Source of the DNA: UBA4416 sp964543545
GTDB taxonomy: Bacteria > Bacteroidota > Bacteroidia > B-17B0 > Aurantibacillaceae
Length of the DNA stretch: 64,000 bases
Direction of reading: 5' to 3'
Assembly: GCA_964543545.1 (NCBI GenBank)
Contig: CAZIYT010000005.1
Span: 186,001-250,000, forward strand
Shown here: in pieces, positions 9,603-21,702 of the stretch
Numbering within the stretch: position 1 is the first letter of the stretch
How the letters are laid out: each line of letters opens with the position of its first letter
Program-made: the position numbers and the translations under genes
The notes under the pieces: model-generated
Seen by the model: only the letters and a program-made list of their open reading frames with translations
The model's database searches: none
What the model was told of the DNA's origin: nothing

Positions 9603-10175
9603 TCAGGAAAGGGCATTGATAAATGCCGGCATTTCGGAAGGCTTCAGCACCAGGATCCCGGGAATGCGTTGCACAGCCTGTTGGGGCATGTAAAGCGTTT
9701 CGGCAGTATCCGGATCCTGGACAAGGATGCGCCCGCCGGCAGCTTTTACTTCCTCCAGCCCCAGCACACCGTCGGCATTGGCGCCGGACAGAAGGAGGCA
9801 GCTCAGCTTTTCTTTATACACTTGCGCCGCCGAGCCGAAAGCCACGTCGATGCTGGGCCTGCTGAAATTTACTTTTTCTGAAAAATCGAGAGAGATCGTA
9901 GCGTCTGTTTCAAACAGGATATGATAGTCTGGCGGTGCGATGTAAGCTTCGCCGCCACGCAGGGGTTCCTTGTCCTCTATTTCTTTTACGATAAGGCCGC
10001 TGCGGGAGGCCAGCAGTTCCGATAGCAGGGAATCGGGTGTATTCTTGCGGTGCACGATGATCACGATCGCTACAGAAGGATGGATCGTTACCTGCGGCAA
10101 TACTTCCAGCAGCACGACCAGACTCCCGGCAGAGCCGCCGATCAACAGGAGCTGATTTATTTTAGTTTCCTCCAT
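9603..10175 (-). CDS. CheB-type methylesterase domain protein
   Basis: A 190-residue stand-alone CheB C-terminal (methylesterase/deamidase) domain with no receiver. The catalytic triad is visible: S15 in GGSAGS, H42 in VHRKN, and D135 in SGANADGVLGL, followed by ILVQDPDTAETLYMPQQA, the usual family signature. In chemotaxis CheB removes methyl groups from receptor glutamates. Here no receptor or CheA is nearby, so its target is probably non-chemotactic. It overlaps the CheR gene by 19 bases and is the last gene of the five-gene signalling operon starting at 16513. The lone-domain form is common beside hybrid kinases in soil and aquatic Bacteroidota. Confidence 0.92.
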   Translation of the reverse strand: MEETKINQLLLIGGSAGSLVVLLEVLPQVTIHPSVAIVIIVHRKNTPDSLLSELLASRSGLIVKEIEDKEPLRGGEAYIAPPDYHILFETDATISLDFSEKVNFSRPSIDVAFGSAAQVYKEKLSCLLLSGANADGVLGLEEVKAAGGRILVQDPDTAETLYMPQQAVQRIPGILVLKPSEMPAFINALS

Positions 10176-10966
10176 ATTTTTTCTTTTCCTATCTGCTTGT
10201 ATCGTGTGTGTATCGCGGAAAATTTGATCGTTTCCTTTGAGCCAAGGGCCAGGTACGACAGCATGCCCAGGCTTTTATCGAAGAGCTGGAAAACACGGTC
10301 CTGCAAAGCTTTATCAAAATAGATCAGCACATTGCGGCAAATGATCAGGTGAAATTCATTAAAGGAGCTGTCGGATACCAGGTTGTGAGCCGAGAACACC
10401 ATTTGCTTCCCGAGGGATTCATCAAACTTAACCCCATCGTAATTGGCACTGTAGTAGGACGAAAAATCCTCGCGGCCCCCGGCAGCGATATAGTTCTCGG
10501 AATACTGCTTCATCTGGGCGATCGGAAAAATGCCGGTCCTTGCTTTTTCCAACACATCGTGGTTAAGATCGGTTGCATACAAAATGGATTTATGAAGCAG
10601 GTTCGCTTCTTTCAGAAGAATCGCCAGGGAATAAACTTCCTCGCCGGTGGAGCAGCCTGCATGCCAGATGCGGATGTAGGGATGTGTGCCCAGCTTCGGA
10701 AGGATCTCGGTACGAAGCACCTGGTAAAATCCGGGATCGCGGAACATCTCCGTGACATTCACGGTAATTTCTTCCACAAAGCGCCGGAGGTAATAGGGAT
10801 CGTTCCTGACCCTGTATCTTAATTCGGCAAAACTTGGAAATTTGTCAAGCATATACAGCCTGCTGATCCTTCGCCTCAGCGATGCCCTGGAATAATCCGT
10901 AAAATCGTAGCCGTATAATTCAAACACATCATTGATGAGAAGCTCTATGTTTTCCTCTTCTATCAT
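10157..10966 (-). CDS. CheR-type protein methyltransferase
   Basis: 269 residues, the normal size of CheR. The N-terminal helical domain has YDFTDYSRASLRRRISR, followed by ITVNVTEMFRDP (about residues 67-79), the SAM-binding motif WHAGCSTGEEVYSLA (101-114) and ICRNVLIYFDK, all diagnostic. CheR transfers methyl groups from S-adenosylmethionine to glutamate side chains of receptors. The gene starts with an ATGA overlap with the preceding response regulator and overlaps CheB at its end, showing translational coupling. As with CheB, no methyl-accepting protein is encoded in the window; the coiled coil of the adjacent hybrid kinase is a possible substrate, but this is only inference. Confidence 0.93.
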   Translation of the reverse strand: MIEEENIELLINDVFELYGYDFTDYSRASLRRRISRLYMLDKFPSFAELRYRVRNDPYYLRRFVEEITVNVTEMFRDPGFYQVLRTEILPKLGTHPYIRIWHAGCSTGEEVYSLAILLKEANLLHKSILYATDLNHDVLEKARTGIFPIAQMKQYSENYIAAGGREDFSSYYSANYDGVKFDESLGKQMVFSAHNLVSDSSFNEFHLIICRNVLIYFDKALQDRVFQLFDKSLGMLSYLALGSKETIKFSAIHTRYKQIGKEKIWRKLK

Positions 10967-11331
10967 GTAACATGCGGGCTAATAATCTCTAATAATTTAT
11001 CGACGTCTATCGGTTTCGACACATAGTTGTCGGCTCCTGCAGCCAGGCATTTTTCGCGGTCGCCTACCATGGCCTGTGCAGTAACCGCCACCACGGCGAG
11101 GCCCGCCAGCGCTTTGTCCGCCCTGATCACGCCCAGGGCTTCGTAGCCATCCATCTCTGGCATCATCATGTCCAGCAACACCACTTTAATATCCTTATCC
11201 TGCTTCATGAGTTCTATTCCCTCTGCCGCTGAGGGCGAGGAAAGGCATTGAAAGCCTTTTGCTTTCAAAGTTGCTGCCAGCGCAAAGATATTGCGCGGAT
11301 CATCGTCGATGATTAATACTTTGCCTTTCAT
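10963..11331 (-). CDS. Single-domain response regulator (CheY-like)
   Basis: 122 residues forming one receiver domain: acidic pocket IIDDDPRN near residues 8-14, phospho-acceptor D54 in VVLLDMMMPEMDGYEAL, threonine in VVAVTAQAM and the lysine of YVSKPID. There is no output domain. The REC sequence closely resembles the third receiver of the hybrid kinase just upstream (both have LLDMMMPEMDGYE, VTAxAMxGDREKC.xAGA and a KP.DVD..L motif), suggesting it arose by duplication and accepts phosphate from the same kinase. It lies three bases after that kinase gene and overlaps cheR by four bases. Confidence 0.94.
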   Translation of the reverse strand: MKGKVLIIDDDPRNIFALAATLKAKGFQCLSSPSAAEGIELMKQDKDIKVVLLDMMMPEMDGYEALGVIRADKALAGLAVVAVTAQAMVGDREKCLAAGADNYVSKPIDVDKLLEIISPHVT

Positions 11332-11334
11332 CCC

Positions 11335-14931
<3,597 letters not shown>

Positions 14932-14941
14932 AGGTATTTGT

Positions 14942-16513
14942 TTAATTTGAGTTTTTCAGGGGAAGCACCAGGATAAAGCTGGCGCCTTCATGTTCCTTGC
15001 TCCTGGCGGCGATCAGGCCGTTGTGCTTATCGACGATCTTTTTGGCAATGGCCAGGCCGATGCCGGTGCCCTCGTAGGTAGCCCGCGTGTGCAGGCGCTG
15101 GAAGATGATAAACAATTTATCGATGTGCGTTTCATCAAAACCGATCCCGTTATCCGACACCACAATGCGGCAGTAATCTCCGTCTTTCAAAGGCGGGCTG
15201 TCGATCTCTTTGGAGGCGATGCGCTCACATACAATGGTAATGACCGGCGGCACACCTTCGCGGGAAAATTTCAGGGCATTGCTCACCAGGTTCTGAAAGA
15301 TCTGCCGCATCTGGCTTGGCACGGCATCAATGGTGCACAGGGTATCGCGATGGATCACCGCTTTCTTTTCCGAAATCAGGTATTCGAAATCCGACAATAC
15401 CTCGTTCAGGATCTCGTTCAGGTCTGTGGGCTGGAATAAGGCCGACACCGAAAGCCTGGAATAATCCAGCAGATCATTGATGAGTACCGACATGCGCTCG
15501 GAAGAATGAATGGTGCGGTCGAGGTACTTCGCGCCCTCCGAATCGGGGGTGATGAATTTCTCTTTAATAATATTGTTGAAGGTCTGGATTTTTCTCAGAG
15601 GCTCTTTCAGGTCATGCGACACCACCCAGGCAAACTGCTGAAGCTCGTGGTTGGATGTTTCCAGCTCTTCATTCTTCTGAAGAAGATTTTTGGTACGCTC
15701 TTTCACCTTTACCTCCAGGAACTGGTTGATGGTTTTTTGCTCGTGGATGTCTGTGAATGTTCCTACCCACTTCACGATGCGCTCCTCCTGCACGATAGGA
15801 ATGATCCGCATGATGAAATAGCGGTAGGTTCCGGAAGACAGCTCCTTGAGCCTGAGCTGGCAATTATATTCAAGCCCGGCTGCGAAACTGGCTTTCCATT
15901 CCTGATACACATGCTCATCATCGGGATGCACTTCCGGAAACGCATCCATCGTTTTGGAATAACGGTACCAATGCTCATTGACGTATTCTGTTTCTCCCCC
16001 TGCATTGATGGCAAAGGCGATCAGGGGCAGCGATTCCATCACGGAGTGCAGCTCCCTGACCCGTGCATCCAGGTGCATCTCGGTTTCCTTCCTGATCTCT
16101 ATTTCGTTCTTGAGGTTCTGCTGGATTTTATTCAGCTCGCGGTTCTGCTCCGATAAGCGGTAGAAGGTCTTTACCTTCAGCAGCATGATATCGGGATCTA
16201 CAGGCTTGGTCACATAATCGATACCACCGGAGGTGTAGCCTTTGGTAATAAAACGTTTTTCGGTGCTCACGGCCGATAAAAAAATGATGGGTGTATCTTT
16301 GGCCTTACTGAATCCGAGAATGGCTTCCGCTACTTCAAAACCATCCATGCCGGGCATCTGCACATCCAGGATAATGAGGGAGTAGCTGTTCTTAAGGATT
16401 TTCTTCAAGGCTTCTTCCCCGGAAAGAGCCGTATCGACGACAAAATTATGTAGTGTCAGTAAACCCTTCAGAGAAATAATATTCTCAGGCTTGTCGTCAA
16501 CGATGAGTATCAT
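14942..16513 (-). CDS. REC-PAS sensor histidine kinase
   Basis: 523 residues, soluble. An N-terminal receiver (IVDDKPEN; D50 in LIILDVQMPGMDGFEV; KPVDPD) is followed by a short coiled coil, a PAS/PAC domain (about 140-270; VMESLPLIAFAINAGGE and WVGTFTDIHEQK), HisKA with VVSHDLKEPLRKIQTF, and an ATPase domain (NALKFSREG, DNGIGFDETHIDKLF, GTGIGLAIAKKIVDKH). A receiver placed in front of the kinase suggests that it is itself controlled by phosphotransfer, probably from the hybrid kinase encoded next. It is the first gene of the operon running to CheB at 9603. A weak promoter-like TTAATTTG lies upstream near 16548, but I would not rely on it. Confidence 0.95.
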   Translation of the reverse strand: MILIVDDKPENIISLKGLLTLHNFVVDTALSGEEALKKILKNSYSLIILDVQMPGMDGFEVAEAILGFSKAKDTPIIFLSAVSTEKRFITKGYTSGGIDYVTKPVDPDIMLLKVKTFYRLSEQNRELNKIQQNLKNEIEIRKETEMHLDARVRELHSVMESLPLIAFAINAGGETEYVNEHWYRYSKTMDAFPEVHPDDEHVYQEWKASFAAGLEYNCQLRLKELSSGTYRYFIMRIIPIVQEERIVKWVGTFTDIHEQKTINQFLEVKVKERTKNLLQKNEELETSNHELQQFAWVVSHDLKEPLRKIQTFNNIIKEKFITPDSEGAKYLDRTIHSSERMSVLINDLLDYSRLSVSALFQPTDLNEILNEVLSDFEYLISEKKAVIHRDTLCTIDAVPSQMRQIFQNLVSNALKFSREGVPPVITIVCERIASKEIDSPPLKDGDYCRIVVSDNGIGFDETHIDKLFIIFQRLHTRATYEGTGIGLAIAKKIVDKHNGLIAARSKEHEGASFILVLPLKNSN

Positions 16514-16818
16514 ACAGTTATAAAGTCCAGAATTTCGTCCACAAATTAATCAATATAAGCGATAAACCGAAGAGCCACTGTATTTTGATCTTAAAAAAAT
16601 GGGTTTTTCGATTTAATAAAATTTTATGCCAGTAAAAACCCTGAGTTTTTACACGTATTAATACCCCCCTAAGTGAACGATACTTCTTTTTTTTTCGCTC
16701 CGGTGCGTTACAAGTGTTCTGGCAACAAGCGTGTCTCCATCGTCAACTCATCGCATGCATTAAAGCAAAAAGCCTCCCATAGTATGGGAGGCTTTTTTAA
16801 GCTGTAATATACATTTAC
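16514..16818. other. 305-base gap with terminator of the downstream OmpA gene
   Basis: Leader region of the signalling operon to the left and tail of the OmpA gene to the right. The only clear element is the hairpin at 16766-16798. The rest is AT-rich with a CCCCCC and a T9 run, and no ORF that starts with a plausible signal. Confidence 0.6.
16766..16798 (-). terminator. Rho-independent terminator after OmpA/TSP3 gene
   Basis: Stem AAAGCCTCCCAT / ATGGGAGGCTTT with an AGT loop, flanked by A and T runs so it could work in both directions. It lies 20 bases past the stop of the gene at 16819. Confidence 0.9.
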
Positions 16819-18300
16819 TTAGTAGGCGGTTTTCAGCTCTACCCTTCTGTTCTGGCTTCTGCCCGCTGCTTTCGTGTTATCACCGATCGGTCTTGTTTCA
16901 CCGTAACCAATAGCGGTTAAGCGGGAAGCAGGAATTCCTTTTGACTCCAGGTATGCTTTCACGGACTCGGTACGTTTTTGAGACAGCTGCATGTTGTAGT
17001 CATCATTACCAACATTATCGGTATGTCCTTCAATGACCATATTCACGGCGTCGTTACGTTTCAGGATATCCACCAGGCCATCCAATTGCGCATTGGAAAT
17101 GGCTTTCAGCTTAGCGCTTCCTGTTTCGAAGAAGATCTTGCTGGCGATCACCGCTATTTTTTTCACGTCTTCTTTTGCCATCTCAGGACAGCCTTTGTTC
17201 TCGAGTGTTCCTTTCACAGTAGGACAACGGTCATTCAGATCAGAGACACCGTCGCCATCGCTGTCAGGACAGCCTTTCAGGGCCAATGGTCCTGCCGCAT
17301 CCGGGCAAAGGTCTTCCTCGTTCACTAAGCCGTCTTTATCATTATCCAAAGCACAACCTGCTGCATCTACTTTATAATTCGCTTTTGTGTCAGGGCATTT
17401 ATCATCCACATCGGCTACGCCGTCTTTATCTGTATCAGGACATCCTTTCAGCTCCAGGCTTCCCGCTGCTTCCGGGCAACGGTCTTCCTTATCGGCGATA
17501 CCGTCGCCATCTTTATCAGGGCAACCTTTCAGAGACGCAAGGCCTGCTACATCCGGGCAATCGTCGATGTAATCTGCAACACCGTCATAATCCCTGTCGA
17601 GCGGGCAACCGTTCTTATCTACAGCCACACCCGGAGGTGTAGCGGGGCATTTATCATTCCTGTCGGCAATACCGTCTTTATCCTCATCTTTTTTCTTACC
17701 GAGGTTAAAGGTGAGGCCCGCCGTGTGGTACAGGTAGCCATCGTTGTAATCTTTTGCATCCCCGTCGATATCATCGGCCGTGGTATACATAAATGACTCC
17801 TGCAGCTGTAAGGAAATCACCGGTGTGATGCGGATGTTTAAGCCACCACCGAAAGAAGGCAGGGCATAATCATAACGCTCATCTTTTACCGACTGGTACT
17901 TCTCGTGCATAATCACGCCGGCACCTGCATAGAGGTAAGGACGCAGCACATAGCGGTCGCTCAGGATGTTGTAGCGCAACACGAGGTTAGCCGTGTTGAG
18001 GCGGATGAGGAAGTGATTGTTGTCGTTGGGAGGAGACCACGGCGATAAAGGCTCTACGTTTCCGAGCTCGCCACGGGTTAAGAATAAGGAGGCATCGAAA
18101 TGTTTTCCTAAAAAGCGTGACACGGATACACTGGCAAAGCCATAAGCAGCCTGGTCAGTGGCATAGAAGTTCTGTCCTCTGTCGCCATTATATTGAGTCA
18201 GACCTCCGTGAAAGCCGATGTTCCATTTTCGATCGCGGGTTTGTGAGTTAGCTGTGGCAACAATGACTAATGCCGCACACAGCATCATGATTTTTTTCAT
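16819..18300 (-). CDS. OmpA-family porin with thrombospondin type 3 repeats
   Basis: 493 residues with a signal peptide (MKKIMMLCAALVIVATANSQ). An N-terminal eight-stranded-barrel-like region (about 20-205) is followed by a calcium-binding TSP3 region of about six repeats (DKDGIADRNDKCP, DRDYDGVADYIDDCP, DKDGDGIADKEDRCP and so on, about 208-365) and a C-terminal OmpA peptidoglycan-binding domain (IFFETGSAKLK, IEGHTDNVGND, SQNRRVEL). Such proteins tie the outer membrane to the cell wall and are abundant in Bacteroidota. It is a single-gene unit with its own terminator at 16766-16798 and diverges from the membrane protein at 18528, with a repeat-containing intergenic region. Confidence 0.95.
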   Translation of the reverse strand: MKKIMMLCAALVIVATANSQTRDRKWNIGFHGGLTQYNGDRGQNFYATDQAAYGFASVSVSRFLGKHFDASLFLTRGELGNVEPLSPWSPPNDNNHFLIRLNTANLVLRYNILSDRYVLRPYLYAGAGVIMHEKYQSVKDERYDYALPSFGGGLNIRITPVISLQLQESFMYTTADDIDGDAKDYNDGYLYHTAGLTFNLGKKKDEDKDGIADRNDKCPATPPGVAVDKNGCPLDRDYDGVADYIDDCPDVAGLASLKGCPDKDGDGIADKEDRCPEAAGSLELKGCPDTDKDGVADVDDKCPDTKANYKVDAAGCALDNDKDGLVNEEDLCPDAAGPLALKGCPDSDGDGVSDLNDRCPTVKGTLENKGCPEMAKEDVKKIAVIASKIFFETGSAKLKAISNAQLDGLVDILKRNDAVNMVIEGHTDNVGNDDYNMQLSQKRTESVKAYLESKGIPASRLTAIGYGETRPIGDNTKAAGRSQNRRVELKTAY

Positions 18301-18426
18301 AGGGATGGTTGTTTAATTTAAGAGGAATGAATCCAATGCAATGCCACAAAAAAATCCCTGTAAGACTTGTATTTATTACAAAAGCGAGGTTTTTTCGTGC
18401 AGGTGGGGAAGTGAATACACAATAGT

Positions 18427-18525
18427 CCGTATTTTTAACAAAAATACTGTAGAATGTTAAATGAAAAGCAGCTGCAAATTGCAAAACAGAGCTACCGTAT
18501 TTGTATGTTTGATACCGTATTTATA
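18427..18525 (+). repeat. Three direct repeats CCGTATTTNTA between divergent genes
   Basis: Copies at 18427-18437, 18495-18505 and 18515-18525 read CCGTATTTTTA, CCGTATTTGTA and CCGTATTTATA. The last two are exactly 20 bases apart, about two helical turns, on the same face of DNA. The third ends two bases before the start codon at 18528. The first copy is also part of an inverted repeat GTATTTTT-AAC-AAAAATAC (18429-18447). Position and spacing suggest an operator, but no regulator is known. Confidence 0.4.
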
Positions 18526-18527
18526 CG

Positions 18528-19454
18528 ATGGGGCTATTCTCTACCAATAACCGTTTTGTAAAATTTATTTTTTACGGAAACTACTTCTACGGCATCTGTA
18601 CGGTTGCTTTATGCATGGAAGCAAGCCTTCAGCACCTCCTGCCTTTAAACTCCTGGTTGTTTTATGTCCTTGTGTTTGCCGCTACGGTAGCCTATTACAC
18701 CAAAGCTTACATGACCGATATTTCCATAGAAACGATCAATAAAAGAACGCAATGGTATAGCCAGCACCGAAAGACGGTGAAGATCAGCCAGGGGATCTGC
18801 ATCCTTACCGGCACTTCGCTTCTTTTCTACCTGTTGTGGATACACCGCGGGGAACTGGCTCACATAACACCGGCAGAATGGCTCCTGACAGGCACATTTC
18901 CTGCGGTAGCTATTTTATATTACGGAGTGAACAGCCGCTTATTCGGTAATTACAACCTTCGGGATAAGGGATGGCTTAAGCCTTTTGTGATCGGCTTTAC
19001 CTGGGCCGGCTTTGTGACGGTATACCCGGTGTTCTATTATTATTTTGAAAATGCGGTTCCTTACAAGCCTGACAGCCTGACGGTATTTTTGTTCCTGAAG
19101 AATTTTATTTTTATCAGCATCCTTTGCATCATGTTCGATATAAAAGACTATGCCTCGGATTACCATCACCACATCAAAACCTTTGTGGTGCAGGCCGGCT
19201 TAAGGAGAACTATTTTTTACATCATCATTCCGCTGACCCTTTTCGGCTTGCTCACCTTTATCATCTTTGTGGTATATGAGCGTTTTCACCTGAGCAGGAT
19301 CCTGCTCAACGCTATTCCCTTTATCCTCCTACTCCTGGTGGGATACTCGATGCGCCTGCGCCGCAGTACCCTCTACTACCTGGTGGTGGTGGACGGCCTG
19401 ATGCTGGTGAAAGCCGCCTTTGGCATTGTGGCGATGCTCATTTATTCGGCATAG
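18528..19454 (+). CDS. UbiA-like polytopic membrane protein
   Basis: 308 residues with about eight hydrophobic segments. The sequence MFDIKDYASDYHHH near residue 203 resembles the second Asp-rich motif (DxxDxxxD) of UbiA-type prenyltransferases, and the overall helical pattern fits that superfamily. However, the first motif (NxxxDxxxD) is not evident: the corresponding region reads YYTKAYMTDIS. It may therefore be an uncharacterised or non-catalytic UbiA relative. Its 3' end overlaps the convergent DUF779 gene by 13 bases. The start at 18528 is chosen because upstream sequence in frame has no good alternative. Function not known. Confidence 0.7.
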   Translation: MGLFSTNNRFVKFIFYGNYFYGICTVALCMEASLQHLLPLNSWLFYVLVFAATVAYYTKAYMTDISIETINKRTQWYSQHRKTVKISQGICILTGTSLLFYLLWIHRGELAHITPAEWLLTGTFPAVAILYYGVNSRLFGNYNLRDKGWLKPFVIGFTWAGFVTVYPVFYYYFENAVPYKPDSLTVFLFLKNFIFISILCIMFDIKDYASDYHHHIKTFVVQAGLRRTIFYIIIPLTLFGLLTFIIFVVYERFHLSRILLNAIPFILLLLVGYSMRLRRSTLYYLVVVDGLMLVKAAFGIVAMLIYSA

Positions 19455-19816
19455 AACAGTTCTTCCCTGTTTTGCGATTCCTCTTCCGTAAAGAGCCGCG
19501 AATGGATCATAAAACGCTTGCCCTTCGGAATCTCCAGGGAAAAGCTTGCCCCTCTTCCATCTACCACATCGAGCGTGAGCTGCGTATGCTTCCAGTATTC
19601 AAACTGGTCTTTGCTCATCCAGAAGGGAACAGCATCCACATCACCGAGCCCGACATCGCTGGAGCCTATCCTGAAGTCTCCTTTCTGAAAACACATGGGC
19701 GAAGAGCCGTCGCAACATCCGCCACTCTGGTGAAAAAGCAGCTCACCGAACTCTGCGCGGAGTTCACGGATCAATTGTATCGCGGCTGGTGTGGCAAGAA
19801 TGCGTTTGGTTTTCAT
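19442..19816 (-). CDS. DUF779 family protein
   Basis: 124 residues. The family hallmark is the region FHQSGGCCDGSSPMCF near residues 28-43 together with DFRIGSSDVGLGDV and W.HTQLTLDVVDGRGASFSLE. DUF779 proteins are small, cytosolic, and typically encoded next to acetaldehyde/aldehyde dehydrogenases of the ExaC/AldA type, as here: the dehydrogenase gene ends 129 bases upstream in the same direction. The role is unknown; the clustered cysteines suggest metal or thiol chemistry, which is inference. It is probably co-expressed with the dehydrogenase, although a 12-bp inverted repeat lies between them. Confidence 0.92.
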   Translation of the reverse strand: MKTKRILATPAAIQLIRELRAEFGELLFHQSGGCCDGSSPMCFQKGDFRIGSSDVGLGDVDAVPFWMSKDQFEYWKHTQLTLDVVDGRGASFSLEIPKGKRFMIHSRLFTEEESQNREELFYAE

Positions 19817-19865
19817 GGCATGGCGTTTATTTTTTTCCCTCAGGGTTCCGCGGCGTTTAGCACAT

Positions 19866-19908
19866 AGGTTCGCAGAGTTTTTAATTTTACTTCTTTCTCT
19901 GCGAACCT
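19866..19908. repeat. Inverted repeat between aldehyde dehydrogenase and DUF779 genes
   Basis: Arms AGGTTCGCAGAG (19866-19877) and CTCTGCGAACCT (19897-19908) match perfectly around a 19-base AT-rich spacer. There is no T tail directly after either arm in the transcribed direction. It may be a dispersed palindromic intergenic repeat, or an RNA structure that tunes DUF779 expression. Confidence 0.6.
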
Positions 19909-19945
19909 CTGCGCATGTATCTAGTGCAGCTCTGCGGGAACTGTA

Positions 19946-21451
19946 CTAAAAAAATCCGAGCTTGTTCTGATCGTAAGAGATGAGCATGTTCTTGGTTTGC
20001 CTGTAATGGTCCAGCATCATCTTATGGTTTTCGCGGCCGAAGCCCGATTTTTTATAGCCTCCGAAAGGCGCATGTGCCGGGTAAGCATGGTAGTTATTCA
20101 CCCATACGCGCCCTGCCTTGATGGCCCGTGGCACCTGGTAAAGCTCATGCGCATCGCGCGTCCATACACCGGCGCCAAGGCCGTACAAGGTGTCATTCGC
20201 AATGGCAATCGCTTCTTCCGTTGTCTTAAATGTCGTGACGCATACCACCGGCCCGAAGATCTCTTCCTGGAAAATGCGCATCTTATTATTCCCTTTGAAA
20301 ATCGTCGGCTGGATGTAATAGCCGCCGCCCAGCTCATCAGGCAACTGATTCGCTTTTCCTCCCGCAAGGACTTCCGCTCCTTCTTCCACACCGATTTTCA
20401 GATAGGAGAGAATCTTTTCATACTGGTCGTTGGACGACTGGGCCCCCATCATGACGGTGCCATCCAGCGGATGCCCTGTTTTGATCGCTTTGGTACGCTC
20501 AATCACTTTTTGGATGAACTTGTCATAAATTTTTTCGTGTACTAAAATACGCGACGGGCAGGTACAAACCTCTCCCTGGTTGAGGGCAAACATGACCGCA
20601 CCTTCCACCGCCTTGTCAAAGAAGGCATCATCGGCATCTGCTACCGATTCAAAGAAGATGTTCGGTGATTTTCCGCCCAGCTCCATCGTGGCCGGAATGA
20701 TATTTTCAGAGGCATACTGCAGGATCAGGCGGCCCGTGGTGGTTTCGCCGGTGAAGGAGATCTTCGCAATGCGTGGAGAGGTGGCCAGGGGCTTACCCGC
20801 TTCCAGGCCAAAACCCGTTACCACATTCAGTACACCCGGCGGCAGCAGATGGCCGATGAGCTCCATTAATACCATAATAGAGGTGGGTGTCTGCTCGGCC
20901 GGTTTCACAATGGTACAACAGCCTGCGGCAAGGGCCGGCGCTATTTTCCAGGTAGCCATCAGCAAGGGGAAATTCCAGGGAATGATCTGTCCCACCACAC
21001 CCAAAGGCTCATGCAGGTTGATGCTCACGGTATGCTCGTCATGCTCGGAGATGGTGCCCTCCTCCGCTCTCAGCACTCCCGCAAAATAACGGAAATGATC
21101 GATCACCAGCGGAAGATCGGCCGCACGTGTTTCACGAATGGCCTTGCCGTTATCAATTGTTTCCACAATGGCCAGGTATTCGAGGTTATCCTCAATCACC
21201 TGCGCGATCTTCAGGAGGATATTACTTCGCAGGCTTGCCGCCGTTTTGCTCCAGGACGGAAAAGCTGCATGGGCGGCATCCAGGGCCAGCTCAATGTCTG
21301 CCTTCGTGGAGCGCGCCGCTTTGGTGAAGACCTTCCCGTCTACCGGGGAAATGTTGTCGAAGTATTTTCCTTCTACAGGTGCTGTGAATTTTCCGCCGAT
21401 GTAGTTACCGTAGCTGTCTTTAAAGACCGGTTTTTTTGCTAATTCTGCCAT
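19946..21451 (-). CDS. NAD-dependent (acet)aldehyde dehydrogenase, ExaC/AldA type
   Basis: 501 residues, full length for the family. Visible motifs: PWNFP with N160, KPAEQTP with K183 (cofactor binding), FTGETTTG, MELGGKSPN with general base E257, and NQGEVCTCPSR with nucleophile C296. The CTCPSR variant of the active-site loop is typical of the acetaldehyde dehydrogenase group used in alcohol and acetoin breakdown. It oxidises an aldehyde to the acid with NAD. The partner DUF779 gene follows and an AraC-type regulator is divergently encoded from 21703. A -33/-7 promoter candidate lies at 21489-21518. The exact substrate cannot be told from sequence. Confidence 0.95.
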   Translation of the reverse strand: MAELAKKPVFKDSYGNYIGGKFTAPVEGKYFDNISPVDGKVFTKAARSTKADIELALDAAHAAFPSWSKTAASLRSNILLKIAQVIEDNLEYLAIVETIDNGKAIRETRAADLPLVIDHFRYFAGVLRAEEGTISEHDEHTVSINLHEPLGVVGQIIPWNFPLLMATWKIAPALAAGCCTIVKPAEQTPTSIMVLMELIGHLLPPGVLNVVTGFGLEAGKPLATSPRIAKISFTGETTTGRLILQYASENIIPATMELGGKSPNIFFESVADADDAFFDKAVEGAVMFALNQGEVCTCPSRILVHEKIYDKFIQKVIERTKAIKTGHPLDGTVMMGAQSSNDQYEKILSYLKIGVEEGAEVLAGGKANQLPDELGGGYYIQPTIFKGNNKMRIFQEEIFGPVVCVTTFKTTEEAIAIANDTLYGLGAGVWTRDAHELYQVPRAIKAGRVWVNNYHAYPAHAPFGGYKKSGFGRENHKMMLDHYRQTKNMLISYDQNKLGFF

Positions 21452-21488
21452 GATCTGTGTTTTTATATAGTTAGTAGGGGCAAGTAAA

Positions 21489-21518
21489 CAAATTATGAAG
21501 GCAGACCGTTAGCACAAA
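21489..21518 (-). promoter_or_regulatory. Candidate promoter of the aldehyde dehydrogenase gene
   Basis: On the minus strand TTTG (21515-21518), 19 bases, then TAATTTG (21489-21495). This resembles the Bacteroidota -33 TTTG and -7 TANNTTTG elements with one base missing in the -7 box. It is 38 bases upstream of the ATG. Confidence 0.35.
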
Positions 21519-21702
21519 ACAGTCATTGAGTAGCATACAGGGTTCATTGTGATTTTTTGGTAGCACCAAAATGGCAGCAATAGCACAATTCGTTCAAATG
21601 CAGAGGGAAGAAATGCAATTTCACCTCATTCCATTGCTTTTGCATTTTGTTTTTAATAAGTTTGTTAGAGGCCGTTTATGTTATCCTGTTTTAATTAAAG
21701 CC

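Noticed and set aside
18248..18484. 78-codon minus-strand ORF upstream of the OmpA gene
   Set aside because: Overlaps the OmpA signal-peptide codons in another frame and has no plausible product.
21571..21702. 44-residue N-terminal extension of the AraC regulator
   Set aside because: Not similar to the family and covers the divergent regulatory region; start at 21703 is preferred.
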